62,410 nt of DNA, taken from contig CATJVQ010000040.1 of assembly GCA_949743955.1 (NCBI GenBank), positions 1 through 62,410 of the forward strand, read 5' to 3'. Positions 46,677 through 54,517 of this stretch are shown piece after piece. The notes below the pieces were generated by a model. It was given only the letters and a program-made list of their open reading frames with translations, had not been told where the DNA came from and did no database searches. The DNA is from an uncultured Oscillospiraceae bacterium. GTDB lineage: Bacteria > Bacillota > Clostridia > Oscillospirales > Ruminococcaceae. Position 1 is the stretch's first letter. Each line of letters opens with the position of its first letter. Position numbers and translations under genes: made by a program.

Positions 46677-47157
46677 TGTGTCCACCCGTGCCGGGGAGCG
46701 GGGCGCCATCCAGGACCGCCTGGGTCAGGCGGTTCCCGGCATAGACCAGCTTGAGGGAGAAGAACGGTGCGTTCTCCTCCAGGAGGCGCAGGAAGATGCG
46801 GTCCCCCTCCCAGATGGGCAGAAGGGGGACATTCCCCTTCTGCACCCACCGCAGCTCTCCCTCGTCGCATGGACGGATGCTGCCGGCAAACGCATCAGAC
46901 GTGAAGAGGTGCATATACTCCGTGGGCCAGCGGTCGGAGACGAATGTCACCAGTCCCCGGTACCGGTAGCGGAGAAGGCGCAGTCCGGTCTCCTCAAGGA
47001 CCTCCCGCAGGATACAGTCCTCCGGGCTTTCCCCCTCCTCGCACTTGCCCCCGACACCCAGCCACTTCTCCTGATTGGCGTCGTCCTCTCTGGGAGGGCG
47101 GTACAGCATCAGCCAGCATCCGTCCTGCTCAAGATAACACAGCGTTGTGTTTTTCAA
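46672..47157 (-). CDS. Nudix hydrolase (MutT-like)
   Basis: A 161-residue Nudix enzyme. The box reads GGKCEEGESPEDCILREVLEETGL, so metal ligands are kept. It resembles the 8-oxo-dGTP-type MutT/NUDT1 group, but the substrate is unproven. It overlaps the flavodoxin-like gene by four bases and ends in the palindromic repeat, which may serve as its terminator. Confidence 0.88.
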   Translation of the reverse strand: MKNTTLCYLEQDGCWLMLYRPPREDDANQEKWLGVGGKCEEGESPEDCILREVLEETGLRLLRYRYRGLVTFVSDRWPTEYMHLFTSDAFAGSIRPCDEGELRWVQKGNVPLLPIWEGDRIFLRLLEENAPFFSLKLVYAGNRLTQAVLDGAPLPGTGGHS

Positions 47158-47828
47158 CGGTTTTCCTCCTGTTCATCCGGCAGGCCGGGATCTTCAGCAT
47201 CCCCCGTATCCTTCGGGGGTTCGGCGGGAACCTGTGCCTCCGCCTTTTCCCGGCCCGCGCGCATCAGGCGGCGCAGGAAACGCGGCAGATCGGGGGCGGC
47301 AAACTGATCCGCCAAGGGGACAGGGACCCTCCCCTCGATGCTCGCCCCCAGTGTCTCGAGCGCGCGCCGGGCGCTGCGCCGCATGGACGGGGACAGTGCC
47401 CGGGGACCATAGAGAAGGGCTGTCTCACTGAGGCCCACGCCGCCGCCCCAGGAGAGTGTCGCCTCCCCGCACCAGGCCCGGAGGCTCTCAATGGCGGCCT
47501 GTCCACCCTTTTCGCGCTCACCGTCCGCATCCAGCGCAAGGACATAGACCGCCGTCTTCCGGTGGGGGCAGAAGCTGAAGAAGCGCCCGAGCACCTGCAA
47601 ACAGGCTGTCAGGTTTTCTGGCGCCTCCCCGCCAGGGGCCTCAAAGGCGAAGAGCCACACATCGCAGCCGGAAATCTCGGCGAGCTGTTCCCCGTCGATA
47701 CTGCTGTGGCACATGGTCAGCCATACCGCCTCGATATCCGCTCCGAGCAGATCATGAACCTCGCGTAAAGCGTCCTGCTGCGCGCCGCCTGTCATGAGCG
47801 GCCCGGCGTTGATGAACGCGGCTTTCAT
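47154..47828 (-). CDS. Flavodoxin-like protein
   Basis: A 224-residue protein starting MKAAFINAGPLMTGGAQQDAL, with a strand-loop pattern like flavodoxin/NADPH-dependent FMN reductases, and a mid region CDVWLFAFEAPGGEAP where such enzymes bind flavin. The C-terminal tail is charged and probably disordered. The classical phosphate loop is not clear, so FMN binding is uncertain. It follows the glycosyltransferase-like gene by 56 bp and is coupled to the Nudix gene. Confidence 0.6.
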   Translation of the reverse strand: MKAAFINAGPLMTGGAQQDALREVHDLLGADIEAVWLTMCHSSIDGEQLAEISGCDVWLFAFEAPGGEAPENLTACLQVLGRFFSFCPHRKTAVYVLALDADGEREKGGQAAIESLRAWCGEATLSWGGGVGLSETALLYGPRALSPSMRRSARRALETLGASIEGRVPVPLADQFAAPDLPRFLRRLMRAGREKAEAQVPAEPPKDTGDAEDPGLPDEQEENR

Positions 47829-47884
47829 CGTCCTCTGCCTCCTTCAAGTTCAAATTCCGCCTGTGCAGGCGGATACCGCCGCTT

Positions 47885-48745
47885 TCAAGGGCAGTATCGC
47901 GCCAGAGCTGGGATACGCCAGAGCGTATCCCGCTCCTGCGGGAAATCGCGGACGATCCGCGCAGCGCACCGGCGGCAGAATACTTCGCGTTCGGCCGTGT
48001 CCCGCCGCAGCACGTCCTTGTATCCCCACAAATGGGTGAAGCGCGTCTGCCGCCCCGGGCGGAGCCCGTCCAGTGTACTGAGCGCCCGAATGGGGAACCC
48101 CCTTGCCCTCGCGCACATGCTGATGATGCGCTGTTCCGCGTATACCATGCCGGTGACGCGGTTGGCCCCCTCCCGGAGATTGCGCATGAAATCGAACGCG
48201 GCGGCGGTGTAAGCGTCCTTAAACGCTTCGTTCCGGATGATGCAGAGCGCCGTGTTGCACGCCTCCTCCTGGTAATCCCACTGGGGGTCAGGGGTATATC
48301 CCTCCTCCATCCGGAAGACGGACAGGGGCGGATAGACGCTCGGCTCGAGCGCCTCGCGGTGGATGGCGGCGATGGGCTCCTCAAACGCGGGCAGCGCCTC
48401 CCAGACGATGAAGTCCGTGTCGATCATCACGACAGGCGCCTTCTGCGCCCGCAGCGCCGCAAGCTTTCCCGCCGCCCAAAACAGGAAGGGATCCACCTCC
48501 GGTTCGGGCAGCGGGGAGACGCCCAGATCCCACACATGCCCCAGCCCAAGCGCGGCAAAAAAGGCCGCGCCCGCCCGATCGGTCACCAGGCGGATGCGGC
48601 CGTTATGTCTGCGCCACTCGAGCGCGGAAAGAAGCATGGTCAGCAGCTCGAAATCCTCCATCGTAAAGCACGCCGCGGCCGGATGCGCGTGCGGCGAGAG
48701 GGAGGGAGCGCTCCAGACAGAATGAAAAGCGTCCACAACATTCAC
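47885..48745 (-). CDS. Glycosyltransferase-like protein (DUF6734-like)
   Basis: A 286-residue protein. An N-terminal region with LLTMLLSALEWRRHNGRI and LVTDRAGAAFF is followed by VVMIDTDFIVWEALPAF, a DxD-like motif typical of GT-A glycosyltransferases that bind a nucleotide sugar. It resembles proteins labelled DUF6734. GTG 48745 lies four bases after the stop of the Gly-Ser-tail gene; the ribosome site is weak, so translation is probably coupled. The donor and acceptor are unknown. Confidence 0.65.
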   Translation of the reverse strand: MNVVDAFHSVWSAPSLSPHAHPAAACFTMEDFELLTMLLSALEWRRHNGRIRLVTDRAGAAFFAALGLGHVWDLGVSPLPEPEVDPFLFWAAGKLAALRAQKAPVVMIDTDFIVWEALPAFEEPIAAIHREALEPSVYPPLSVFRMEEGYTPDPQWDYQEEACNTALCIIRNEAFKDAYTAAAFDFMRNLREGANRVTGMVYAEQRIISMCARARGFPIRALSTLDGLRPGRQTRFTHLWGYKDVLRRDTAEREVFCRRCAARIVRDFPQERDTLWRIPALARYCP

Positions 48746-48749
48746 CCCG

Positions 48750-49127
48750 TCAGACCAGGTCCAGGCCGTAGCCGCACAGCCCGCCCGCACCCGATCCGGA
48801 CCCCGAACCTGATCCTGAACCTGAACCGGAACCCGATCCTGAGCCTGAGCCGGGCATGCAGCCGGGCGTCCGGCTCCGGATGCGCCCGCGGCCCCGCCAG
48901 GGGAGCCTGTCCTCCTGCACCGGCATCACAGGCGCTGGCGCGCGCGGCGCCAGCCACGTGACAGACGGCCCCTCCACGGGCAGATAATCCACGCCGCGCC
49001 GCTCGAGCGGAATCGCGAACGGACCACCCACCAGATAGACCGCACGGACTCCCCGGCTCCATGCGCTCTCCAAATCCTCCTGGCAGAATACCATATCAAT
49101 ATCCGGGCGTAAAGACGTGCTGTTCAA
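48750..49127 (-). CDS. Small protein with Gly-Ser repeat tail
   Basis: A 125-residue protein. Residues 1-65 look folded (VRAVYLVGGPFAIPLERRGV), then comes a basic linker (79-88) and about ten consecutive Ser-Gly pairs (93-113), ending in AGGLCGYGLDLV. The repeat is encoded by imperfect hexanucleotides, so it is kept as protein. TTG 49127 has GGAGG eight bases upstream. It opens the cluster with the glycosyltransferase-like gene. I recognise no family; the tail could be a linker or a modification substrate (inference). Confidence 0.7.
   Translation of the reverse strand: MNSTSLRPDIDMVFCQEDLESAWSRGVRAVYLVGGPFAIPLERRGVDYLPVEGPSVTWLAPRAPAPVMPVQEDRLPWRGRGRIRSRTPGCMPGSGSGSGSGSGSGSGSGSGSGAGGLCGYGLDLV
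48786..48852. repeat. Hexanucleotide repeat encoding the Ser-Gly tail
   Basis: About eleven imperfect six-base units (for example CCTGAT, CCTGAA, CCGGAA on plus) encode alternating Ser and Gly. Base variation within the units argues for selection on the protein. Confidence 0.7.
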
Positions 49128-49187
49128 CCTGATCCCCTCCCCGACATATTTCTCTCCTCTTTACTATAAGGTAGGAAGGGCGCTACG

Positions 49188-49892
49188 TCAATAATAAATT
49201 CCCTGAAAAATGGGCGCCGAGGTCAATTCTTCCAAATCTGCGCGCATCTGCAGGATACTTCCGGTCTGCGGACGCAGTCCGGCGAGGATGACGGAACAGG
49301 CGGAGTCAAAGTTCTCCTTCCAGAAATTTTCCCCCTCATACATCCTGTCATACATCACGATTTTCAGCACATACCCCCGCATAAACCCCCAGATGATCGT
49401 ATACAGCTTCTCCGGCGTGAGCGCGCGGGTGACTGTTCCGTCGTTCTGCCCCTTTTGCAGCGCCCGCAGATAGAGCAGCTTCACAGGAGCGAGAACATCG
49501 TCGGTAGCTTTCTGCTGGACTTTCGTGGAACGGCGGATAAAATAGAGCTTGTATTCATAGGAAAACAGGATATCGTCGGCGTATTTTTCATACAGGTACT
49601 GGAACGCCTTGAGAAGAGTTTCCAGCTGCTGTGCACCTGTCCCGTGCGGGAAATCTTTTTCCACCGTTGAACGCAGCTCGCAGGCAATCCTTTTCCACAG
49701 CATGTGGGTGACTTCCAGGACCAGCGCGGGCTTGGTATTAAAATACCGGTACACGGACTTCTCCGAGACCTTGGCCCGCTTCGCGATGTCCTCCACGCTG
49801 ACACGTTCTATCCCCCTCTGACAGAACAGGCGGAATGCCGAGAAAATGATTCTGTCCTTTCGCTGAAGCATCTCGGCCTCTGTGATTTTCAT
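49188..49892 (-). CDS. TetR/AcrR family transcriptional regulator
   Basis: A 234-residue TetR regulator. The N-terminal helix-turn-helix (about 30-55) reads VSVEDIAKRAKVSEKSVYRYF. The C-terminal ligand domain is unassignable. It is read toward the Gly-Ser-tail cluster with a 60-bp gap, so it may regulate that cluster or itself. No drug-efflux genes are adjacent. Confidence 0.9.
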   Translation of the reverse strand: MKITEAEMLQRKDRIIFSAFRLFCQRGIERVSVEDIAKRAKVSEKSVYRYFNTKPALVLEVTHMLWKRIACELRSTVEKDFPHGTGAQQLETLLKAFQYLYEKYADDILFSYEYKLYFIRRSTKVQQKATDDVLAPVKLLYLRALQKGQNDGTVTRALTPEKLYTIIWGFMRGYVLKIVMYDRMYEGENFWKENFDSACSVILAGLRPQTGSILQMRADLEELTSAPIFQGIYY

Positions 49893-49977
49893 TCAAGTTC
49901 ACCCACCCTTTCATTTTCAGACTCAACCACCCTGCGTCCCTCCATTGGACCGCACGGCATGTCCGCCATCCTATAGC

Positions 49978-50006
49978 TTGTGTCCTTTAAAAACTCGTGC
50001 TATAAT
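49978..50006 (+). promoter_or_regulatory. Promoter of the 53-residue protein gene
   Basis: TTGTGT (49978-49983) and TATAAT (50001-50006) are 17 bp apart, with AAAGGAG before the ATG. Confidence 0.7.
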
Positions 50007-50044
50007 AAAAAACAGAGACGAATGGAAAGAAAGGAGCATTTTCA

Positions 50045-50206
50045 ATGGGATTGTTCCGGCGGAAGAAACCGCCCGCGCCCGAAGCGCCGGCGCCAAAGGC
50101 CACACCGCGGCCGATCGCCTCCCCCCAGAAGCCCACCCCGCTGACAGACGAGGCGGCCCGTGAGATCGCGCGCCAGCTTTCACAGTACATGAAACAGAAA
50201 AACTGA
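50045..50206 (+). CDS. Small basic protein of unknown function (53 aa)
   Basis: A 53-codon gene with a consensus promoter, AAAGGAG nine bases before ATG 50045, and a terminator 15 bases after the stop. The peptide starts MGLFRRKKPP, continues as a Pro/Ala-rich linker and ends in a short helix (EIARQLSQYMKQKN). The basic N-terminus may bind membrane or nucleic acid. No family is recognised, but the complete expression signals support a real gene. Confidence 0.75.
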   Translation: MGLFRRKKPPAPEAPAPKATPRPIASPQKPTPLTDEAAREIARQLSQYMKQKN

Positions 50207-50221
50207 ATTTTTTACTCCTAC

Positions 50222-50261
50222 AGCCGCAGACCGGGCGCCTCACGCGCCGGGTCTGTTTTTA
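50222..50261 (+). terminator. Terminator after the 53-residue gene
   Basis: A 12-bp GC-rich stem with one mismatch, CAGACC...GGTCTG, is followed by five T. Confidence 0.75.
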
Positions 50262-50278
50262 CATTGCCGCGATATTGC

Positions 50279-51169
50279 TCAGTCCTTCCACGGATTCGGG
50301 ATGAAATCGCCGCCGCGGCACCATCTGAGGTACTCGAGGGCGTGCTTCTGCGCGGTCATCTCCCATTCGCCCCGGTAGACTGGATCGTGATAGCCCTCCA
50401 CACAGACATCCGAGGCGTAGCCCGCCTGGTGCAGGATGGTGAAGATATCGCGCCAGTCGGTCTCTCCGAAGCCAGGGGTCCGCTGAAGGGCAAAATCCAC
50501 CGCGCCGAAGACGCCGTACCGCGCGACAGCCGTGCGGTCGACGGTGCAGTCCTTCCCGTGCATATGCAGGATGCGCCCTGTCGGGGCCCACTCGCGCAGC
50601 TGCGCCACCGGGTCGATGAGCTGGATGCTCTGGTGTCCCGGCTCCCATTCCAGTCCCACGTTTTTATCCGGGACCTCCTCAAACATCATCTCCCACGCGC
50701 GCGGATTGAAGGCGATATTGCATGTCGCGCGCTGCCAGCTCCCGCCCATCGGGCAGTTCTCGATAGCGATTTTGAGCCCTCTGTCCGCCGCGCGCTTTCC
50801 GAGCCCCCGGAACACCTCGCCGAAGCGCGGCACCGCCTTTTCTACAGGCTGCCCCTCAAACGCACCGGCGAAGGTGGAGACCATAGGGGCGTCAAAAAGC
50901 GGGGCGGCGTCAATGACGGATTCAAGCGTCCTGCGGGCTTCATCGTCCTCAACCGGGTTGCAGTAAAACCCCACCGACGCCACGCGCGCCCCCGCGTTTC
51001 GGATGACAGGCATCACCTCTTTGGCCAGCTCCGGCAGGCGGACATCGTGTAGGGACATATGAAAGTTGAGGGCTACGCACTCAAACCCCAGCTCCAGCAC
51101 ATGAGGCAGCCACTGCCGGGCCATATGCCCCGGGACACAGGTCCCGATTTCGATCTGTTCCACTTGCAT
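50279..51169 (-). CDS. Sugar phosphate isomerase/epimerase (TIM barrel)
   Basis: A 296-residue xylose-isomerase-like TIM-barrel protein (AP endonuclease family 2 fold). Likely metal and substrate residues are in IAIENCPMGG, VGLEWEPGHQ, LHMHGKD and VCVEGYHDP. Such proteins epimerise or isomerise sugars and inositols; the substrate is unknown. The gene stands alone behind a good promoter, so context does not help. Confidence 0.88.
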   Translation of the reverse strand: MQVEQIEIGTCVPGHMARQWLPHVLELGFECVALNFHMSLHDVRLPELAKEVMPVIRNAGARVASVGFYCNPVEDDEARRTLESVIDAAPLFDAPMVSTFAGAFEGQPVEKAVPRFGEVFRGLGKRAADRGLKIAIENCPMGGSWQRATCNIAFNPRAWEMMFEEVPDKNVGLEWEPGHQSIQLIDPVAQLREWAPTGRILHMHGKDCTVDRTAVARYGVFGAVDFALQRTPGFGETDWRDIFTILHQAGYASDVCVEGYHDPVYRGEWEMTAQKHALEYLRWCRGGDFIPNPWKD

Positions 51170-51343
51170 TTTCTCACACTCCTTATGGACTGAATGGACA
51201 GCCGCCGTCCGGACAGCAGAAGCAGGGATTCACGCAGCCATACAGGCGGTGACACAGACGATAAGGAACCGCCGTAAATCCCCAGCCGGAAAAGTTGATT
51301 TTTTGACCGTATCCCATGGGGTTCAGTCCTCTATTTACGCCAT

Positions 51344-51372
51344 ATTATATCACTTAGCCCATGATTCTGCAA
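51344..51372 (-). promoter_or_regulatory. Promoter of the sugar isomerase gene
   Basis: On the minus strand TTGCAG (51367-51372) and TATAAT (51344-51349) are 17 bp apart. It leaves a ~170-base leader in which I see no known riboswitch. Confidence 0.65.
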
Positions 51373-51390
51373 TAATTTTCATCCAAAAAC

Positions 51391-51440
51391 GGGCAAAAAA
51401 CAACAGGATTTAGGAAGTCACTCTCCCTTCCTGATCCTGT
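51391..51440 (-). terminator. Orphan minus-strand terminator
   Basis: The stem ACAGGAT-TT-AGGAAG pairs with CTTCCT-G-ATCCTGT (51403-51440) and is followed on the minus strand by TTGTTTTTT. It insulates the isomerase promoter from transcripts starting at or beyond tRNA-Val. No gene is seen between it and the tRNA terminator. Confidence 0.7.
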
Positions 51441-51510
51441 CCGGCAGCACAGGAAAAGCACTGAAACCCAGTATTGCTTCACATCCCACTGTCCCGCTTC
51501 TCCGCACGCG

Positions 51511-51548
51511 CAAAAATAAAAAAGATCCGAACCCTATCGGATCCGAAC
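51511..51548 (-). terminator. Terminator of tRNA-Val
   Basis: GATCCG/CGGATC (51524-51529/51538-51543) with an eight-base loop is followed on minus by TTTTTTATTTTTG. Confidence 0.7.
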
Positions 51549-51554
51549 CTTTTC

Positions 51555-51631
51555 TGGTGGAGACACACGGGCTCGAACCGTGGACCTCCTGCGTGTGAAG
51601 CAGGCACTCTGACCAGCTGAGCTATGCCTCC
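51555..51631 (-). tRNA. tRNA-Val (anticodon CAC)
   Basis: Full cloverleaf on the minus strand. The acceptor GGAGGCA/TGTCTCC has one G-U pair, with discriminator A and encoded CCA. The anticodon arm CCTGC-TTCACAC-GCAGG reads CAC, decoding GUG. Confidence 0.95.
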
Positions 51632-51910
51632 AAAACTGTGGTTTATTATAGCACAGGAAATCGATCTTGTCCAGCCCTTTCGCAGAAAAAAATCCCTGTC
51701 CTCCCGCATCCGGTCAAGCTGCGGTTTTCCGAACGGAGAAAGATGTCTGCGTGAGAATGGTAACCGACACCGGGTCCTATGGAGGTCCGGTGAGATAAAA
51801 TGACTGATTCAGAAGACTTTTAGATGATTTTATTCGCCTTTTTTCTTTTTCTTTCCCAAACCAGTAGATTTTTCCCGGTATTTGTGGTACTATTTCTTTG
51901 TTGTTTTTCT

Positions 51911-51979
51911 TTTTCGATATAGTCGGGGCGAAACGGGCCTCGAGTTTCTACCGGCGGCCTATCCGCCAGCTATCGAAAA
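51911..51979 (+). promoter_or_regulatory. Guanine-sensing purine riboswitch aptamer
   Basis: The three-way junction is complete. P1 pairs TTTCGATA (51912-51919) with TATCGAAA (51971-51978), and P2 pairs CGGGGC with GCCTCG. The core GTTTCTACC appears as AGTTTCTACC, and P3 pairs GGCG with CGCC. L2 GAAACGG and the CC in L3 can form the kissing pairs. The base at the specificity position before P1 is C, which predicts guanine/hypoxanthine rather than adenine. Between tRNA-Val and this element only a CACCGG/CCGGTG hairpin near 51767 is seen. Confidence 0.85.
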
Positions 51980-51982
51980 GCA

Positions 51983-52032
51983 AAACGGCTTTGCGGGGCT
52001 TTCTCCCCCAACCCGTTTCTGTTTTTCTTTGG
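51983..52032 (+). terminator. Riboswitch-controlled terminator before the purine permease
   Basis: AAACGG...CGGGG pairs with CCCCC...CCGTTT, followed by CTGTTTTTC. It starts just after the aptamer's P1, so guanine binding would favour termination. Confidence 0.7.
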
Positions 52033-52119
52033 GAGCTCGTTTTCTGTTCGTACCGGCTTTCACACAGGGGATTCGCACCTTCGTCCAGTGCGTGTCCCCA
52101 GAAAAACAGGAGGGTAAGT

Positions 52120-53541
52120 ATGGAAAAACTGTTCAAGCTCCAGGAGAACGGCACCACGGTGCGCACCGAGCTGGTCGCCGGGCTCACCACGTTCATGACG
52201 ATGGCCTACATCATCGCCCTGAACCCGAACCTGCTCACCGGCTTCGATGTGGGCTCCGCCCTGTGGAACGGCGTGTTCCTCGCGACATGCCTGGCCTCCG
52301 CTTTCGCTATGTTCTGCATGGCGTTCCTGGCCAACAAGCCGTTCGCGCTCGCACCCGGCATGGGCCTCAACAGCTTCTTTGCCATCGTCGTGGCCAATAT
52401 CGCCGGGCTCACCGGCATGTCCTACGTGGCCAGCTTCCAGGCCGCTCTGGTCATCATTCTGGTGGAGGGCATTGTCTTCATTGTCCTTTCCGTGCTCAAT
52501 ATCCGGGAAAAGATTGTCGACGCTATCCCGCTCGGGGTGCGGCTCGGTATCGCACCCGCCATCGGCCTGATGCTCATGAACATCGGCCTGGGCTCGAACG
52601 CGGGCGTCTATTCCGAGACCGGCGGCCCCTTCTTTGTGATGCGCGATTTCTTCGGCGCTCTCACCCCCGCCGTGGCGCAGACCACGATGGGCTCCGGTTA
52701 TTCCTCCATGGTGCTCCAAGTGGTAACGATGTTTATCGGTCTGTTTGTCATCGTCATCCTGGCCAAGAAGGGTGTGAAAGCGGCTGTCCTTTTAGGGATG
52801 CTCGCCGCCTCCGTCATCTACTGGATCGGCTCCGCTCTGTTCCTGGGTGTGAACCCGTTCGCTTCGCTGGCGACAGCTTCTTTTCTCCCGCCCTTCGCCG
52901 ATATGGCGTCGACCACGCTCTTTAAATTTAATTTCGCCGGCCTCGTGGATGTGGGCTGGTTCACGGTTATCACGCTCATCATCACTTTCTGCATGATCGA
53001 TATGTTCGACACCATCGGCACCCTTGTGGGAACCGCTTCCCGCGCGGGCATGGTGGATAAAGACGGCAACATGCCCAACATGAAGGAAGCCCTCCTTTCC
53101 GATGCTGTCGGCACCGTGGCGGGCGCCTGCACGGGCACCTCCACGATCACGACGTTCGTGGAATCCGCTTCCGGCGTCGAGGCCGGCGGCCGGACCGGGC
53201 TGACCGCTCTGACAACGGGTGTCCTCTTCCTCGCCTGCATCTTCATCGCGCCGATCGCCGCCATTATCCCGGCCGCCGCGACATCCGCCGCGCTCATTTA
53301 TGTGGGCGTCCTCATGCTTATGGGCCTCAAGAACGTCAGGTTCGATGATTTGGATCAGATGGTTCCCGTGGCCATCATGCTTATCGGGATGCCGGTCTCC
53401 AGCTCCATTGGGCACGCCATCGGCCTCGGGCTTATCTCCTATACCGTCATCAAGATCTTCAGCGGCAGGGCGAAGGAGGTCTCTGTCCTCACCTATGTCA
53501 TCTCCGCACTTTTCCTTGTCAAGTTCTTCCTCATTGTCTGA
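52120..53541 (+). CDS. NCS2-type guanine/hypoxanthine permease
   Basis: A 473-residue permease of the AzgA/PbuG group with about 12-14 membrane spans. Family stretches are TTFMTMAYIIALNPNLL, GMGLNSFFAIVVAN, FDTIGTLVGTASRAGMVD and STITTFVESASGVEAGGRTG. It imports guanine or hypoxanthine. ATG 52120 follows AGGAGGG. The guanine riboswitch and terminator in its leader support purine specificity and repression by excess guanine. Confidence 0.94.
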   Translation: MEKLFKLQENGTTVRTELVAGLTTFMTMAYIIALNPNLLTGFDVGSALWNGVFLATCLASAFAMFCMAFLANKPFALAPGMGLNSFFAIVVANIAGLTGMSYVASFQAALVIILVEGIVFIVLSVLNIREKIVDAIPLGVRLGIAPAIGLMLMNIGLGSNAGVYSETGGPFFVMRDFFGALTPAVAQTTMGSGYSSMVLQVVTMFIGLFVIVILAKKGVKAAVLLGMLAASVIYWIGSALFLGVNPFASLATASFLPPFADMASTTLFKFNFAGLVDVGWFTVITLIITFCMIDMFDTIGTLVGTASRAGMVDKDGNMPNMKEALLSDAVGTVAGACTGTSTITTFVESASGVEAGGRTGLTALTTGVLFLACIFIAPIAAIIPAAATSAALIYVGVLMLMGLKNVRFDDLDQMVPVAIMLIGMPVSSSIGHAIGLGLISYTVIKIFSGRAKEVSVLTYVISALFLVKFFLIV

Positions 53542-53555
53542 CCGGTGTGAAACAG

Positions 53556-53592
53556 AAAAAAGAGGCTGCCGCAAAGCGGCAGCCTCTTTTTT
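53556..53592. terminator. Bidirectional terminator, permease/kinase
   Basis: A perfect 17-bp stem (53556-53572/53576-53592) with an AAA loop and A/T tails separates convergent genes. Confidence 0.88.
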
Positions 53593-54517
53593 ACTCGCCC
53601 GACCGGACAAAATATGGGCGCACAGCCTTTTCCCATGCGGCGGAAAATTCCTCAATCGTTCGCCAGCGCTCGTCCCTGCTAGGGCAGACAGCCTTCTCCG
53701 CAGCCCGATAGCTCTCCTCGCCGAGTTCCCACCGGGAGAGCGGACACGGAAGAAACCGGCGCTGCAAATACCGCTGCCGGATATCCTCCGCAGAAAACTC
53801 CCCGAAGAAATCGAAGATCAGCGCGCCCAGCGTGTAGAGGTTGGTCCTCTCGTCGATGATGCCTCCCACCCGGTATTCCTCCGGAGCTTTCAAGCGTTTT
53901 GTCCCGTACCATCCGTCGCCCCTGTCATTGACAGCGGGAGCCTTCCGGAACAGGTCGATGTCGCAGAGGGTGACGCGGCCGGACAGGAAATCGTACAGGA
54001 TACTCCCGTCATAAAAATCGACAGCGGCATATCCTTTCCGAGCGGTGTTCTGCAAAAACGAGAACAGCACGCCGACCGCGCGCAGCTTTTCCACGGCGGG
54101 GAGGGCCCGGAAACGTTCCTTCGGACTTTTCAGCGTGCGATCGTTTTTATACCGCTCAAAATTCCAGTGGTCAAACAGGCATTCGCCGTCCGCCCATTCA
54201 AAGACAGCGGCGTAGAGCGAACCGTGTGCGTACGCCTCAATGAGCTTCACTAGGTTCGGATGGCGCAGCTCCTCATACAAGGGGAGAGCGTTTTGCAGCA
54301 GGCGGACGGATTCCTCCGGCGAAACCTCCGCCTCCACGGTATCGGCGCCCGCTATCTTGCAGAAATACCGCTTCCCCGCCCCCTCCATCCCGATGCAGAC
54401 GCAGCCGGATCCGGTCCGGTCGATGCAGTGAAACGCGCGGCCGTACCGTTTGAGCCACCCGAAATCGCGGGCGCTTTTCAGACTGAAGCGGACAGAGTCG
54501 AGATGGATTTCCGCCAC
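53591..54517 (-). CDS. Atypical Ser/Thr protein kinase-like protein
   Basis: A 308-residue single-domain kinase fold. The ATP-anchoring lysine is K54 (YFCKIAGA) with a helix-C glutamate at E82/83. The catalytic loop is altered: HRD appears as AVD (D167), DFG as DID (186-188), while LKAPEEY keeps the APE motif. There is no membrane segment or sensor domain. GTG 54517 overlaps the ECF gene stop (TAGTG), with AAAGGGCGG upstream. It may be a low-activity kinase or a pseudokinase. Confidence 0.75.
   Translation of the reverse strand: MAEIHLDSVRFSLKSARDFGWLKRYGRAFHCIDRTGSGCVCIGMEGAGKRYFCKIAGADTVEAEVSPEESVRLLQNALPLYEELRHPNLVKLIEAYAHGSLYAAVFEWADGECLFDHWNFERYKNDRTLKSPKERFRALPAVEKLRAVGVLFSFLQNTARKGYAAVDFYDGSILYDFLSGRVTLCDIDLFRKAPAVNDRGDGWYGTKRLKAPEEYRVGGIIDERTNLYTLGALIFDFFGEFSAEDIRQRYLQRRFLPCPLSRWELGEESYRAAEKAVCPSRDERWRTIEEFSAAWEKAVRPYFVRSGE

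Noticed and set aside
46385-46870. A 161-codon minus-strand gene through the palindromic repeat
   Set aside because: It runs across two hairpins and into the Nudix gene in another frame; composition is Arg/Gly/Pro-rich without domain features.
48786-48852. The Ser-Gly coding repeat as a simple non-coding microsatellite
   Set aside because: The repeat stays in frame inside a gene with TTG start, ribosome site and conserved-looking C-terminus, and the units vary at synonymous positions.
51720-51800. A further riboswitch or SRP RNA between tRNA-Val and the guanine riboswitch
   Set aside because: Only a CACCGG/CCGGTG hairpin is visible; the conserved SRP loop motif and known riboswitch cores are absent.
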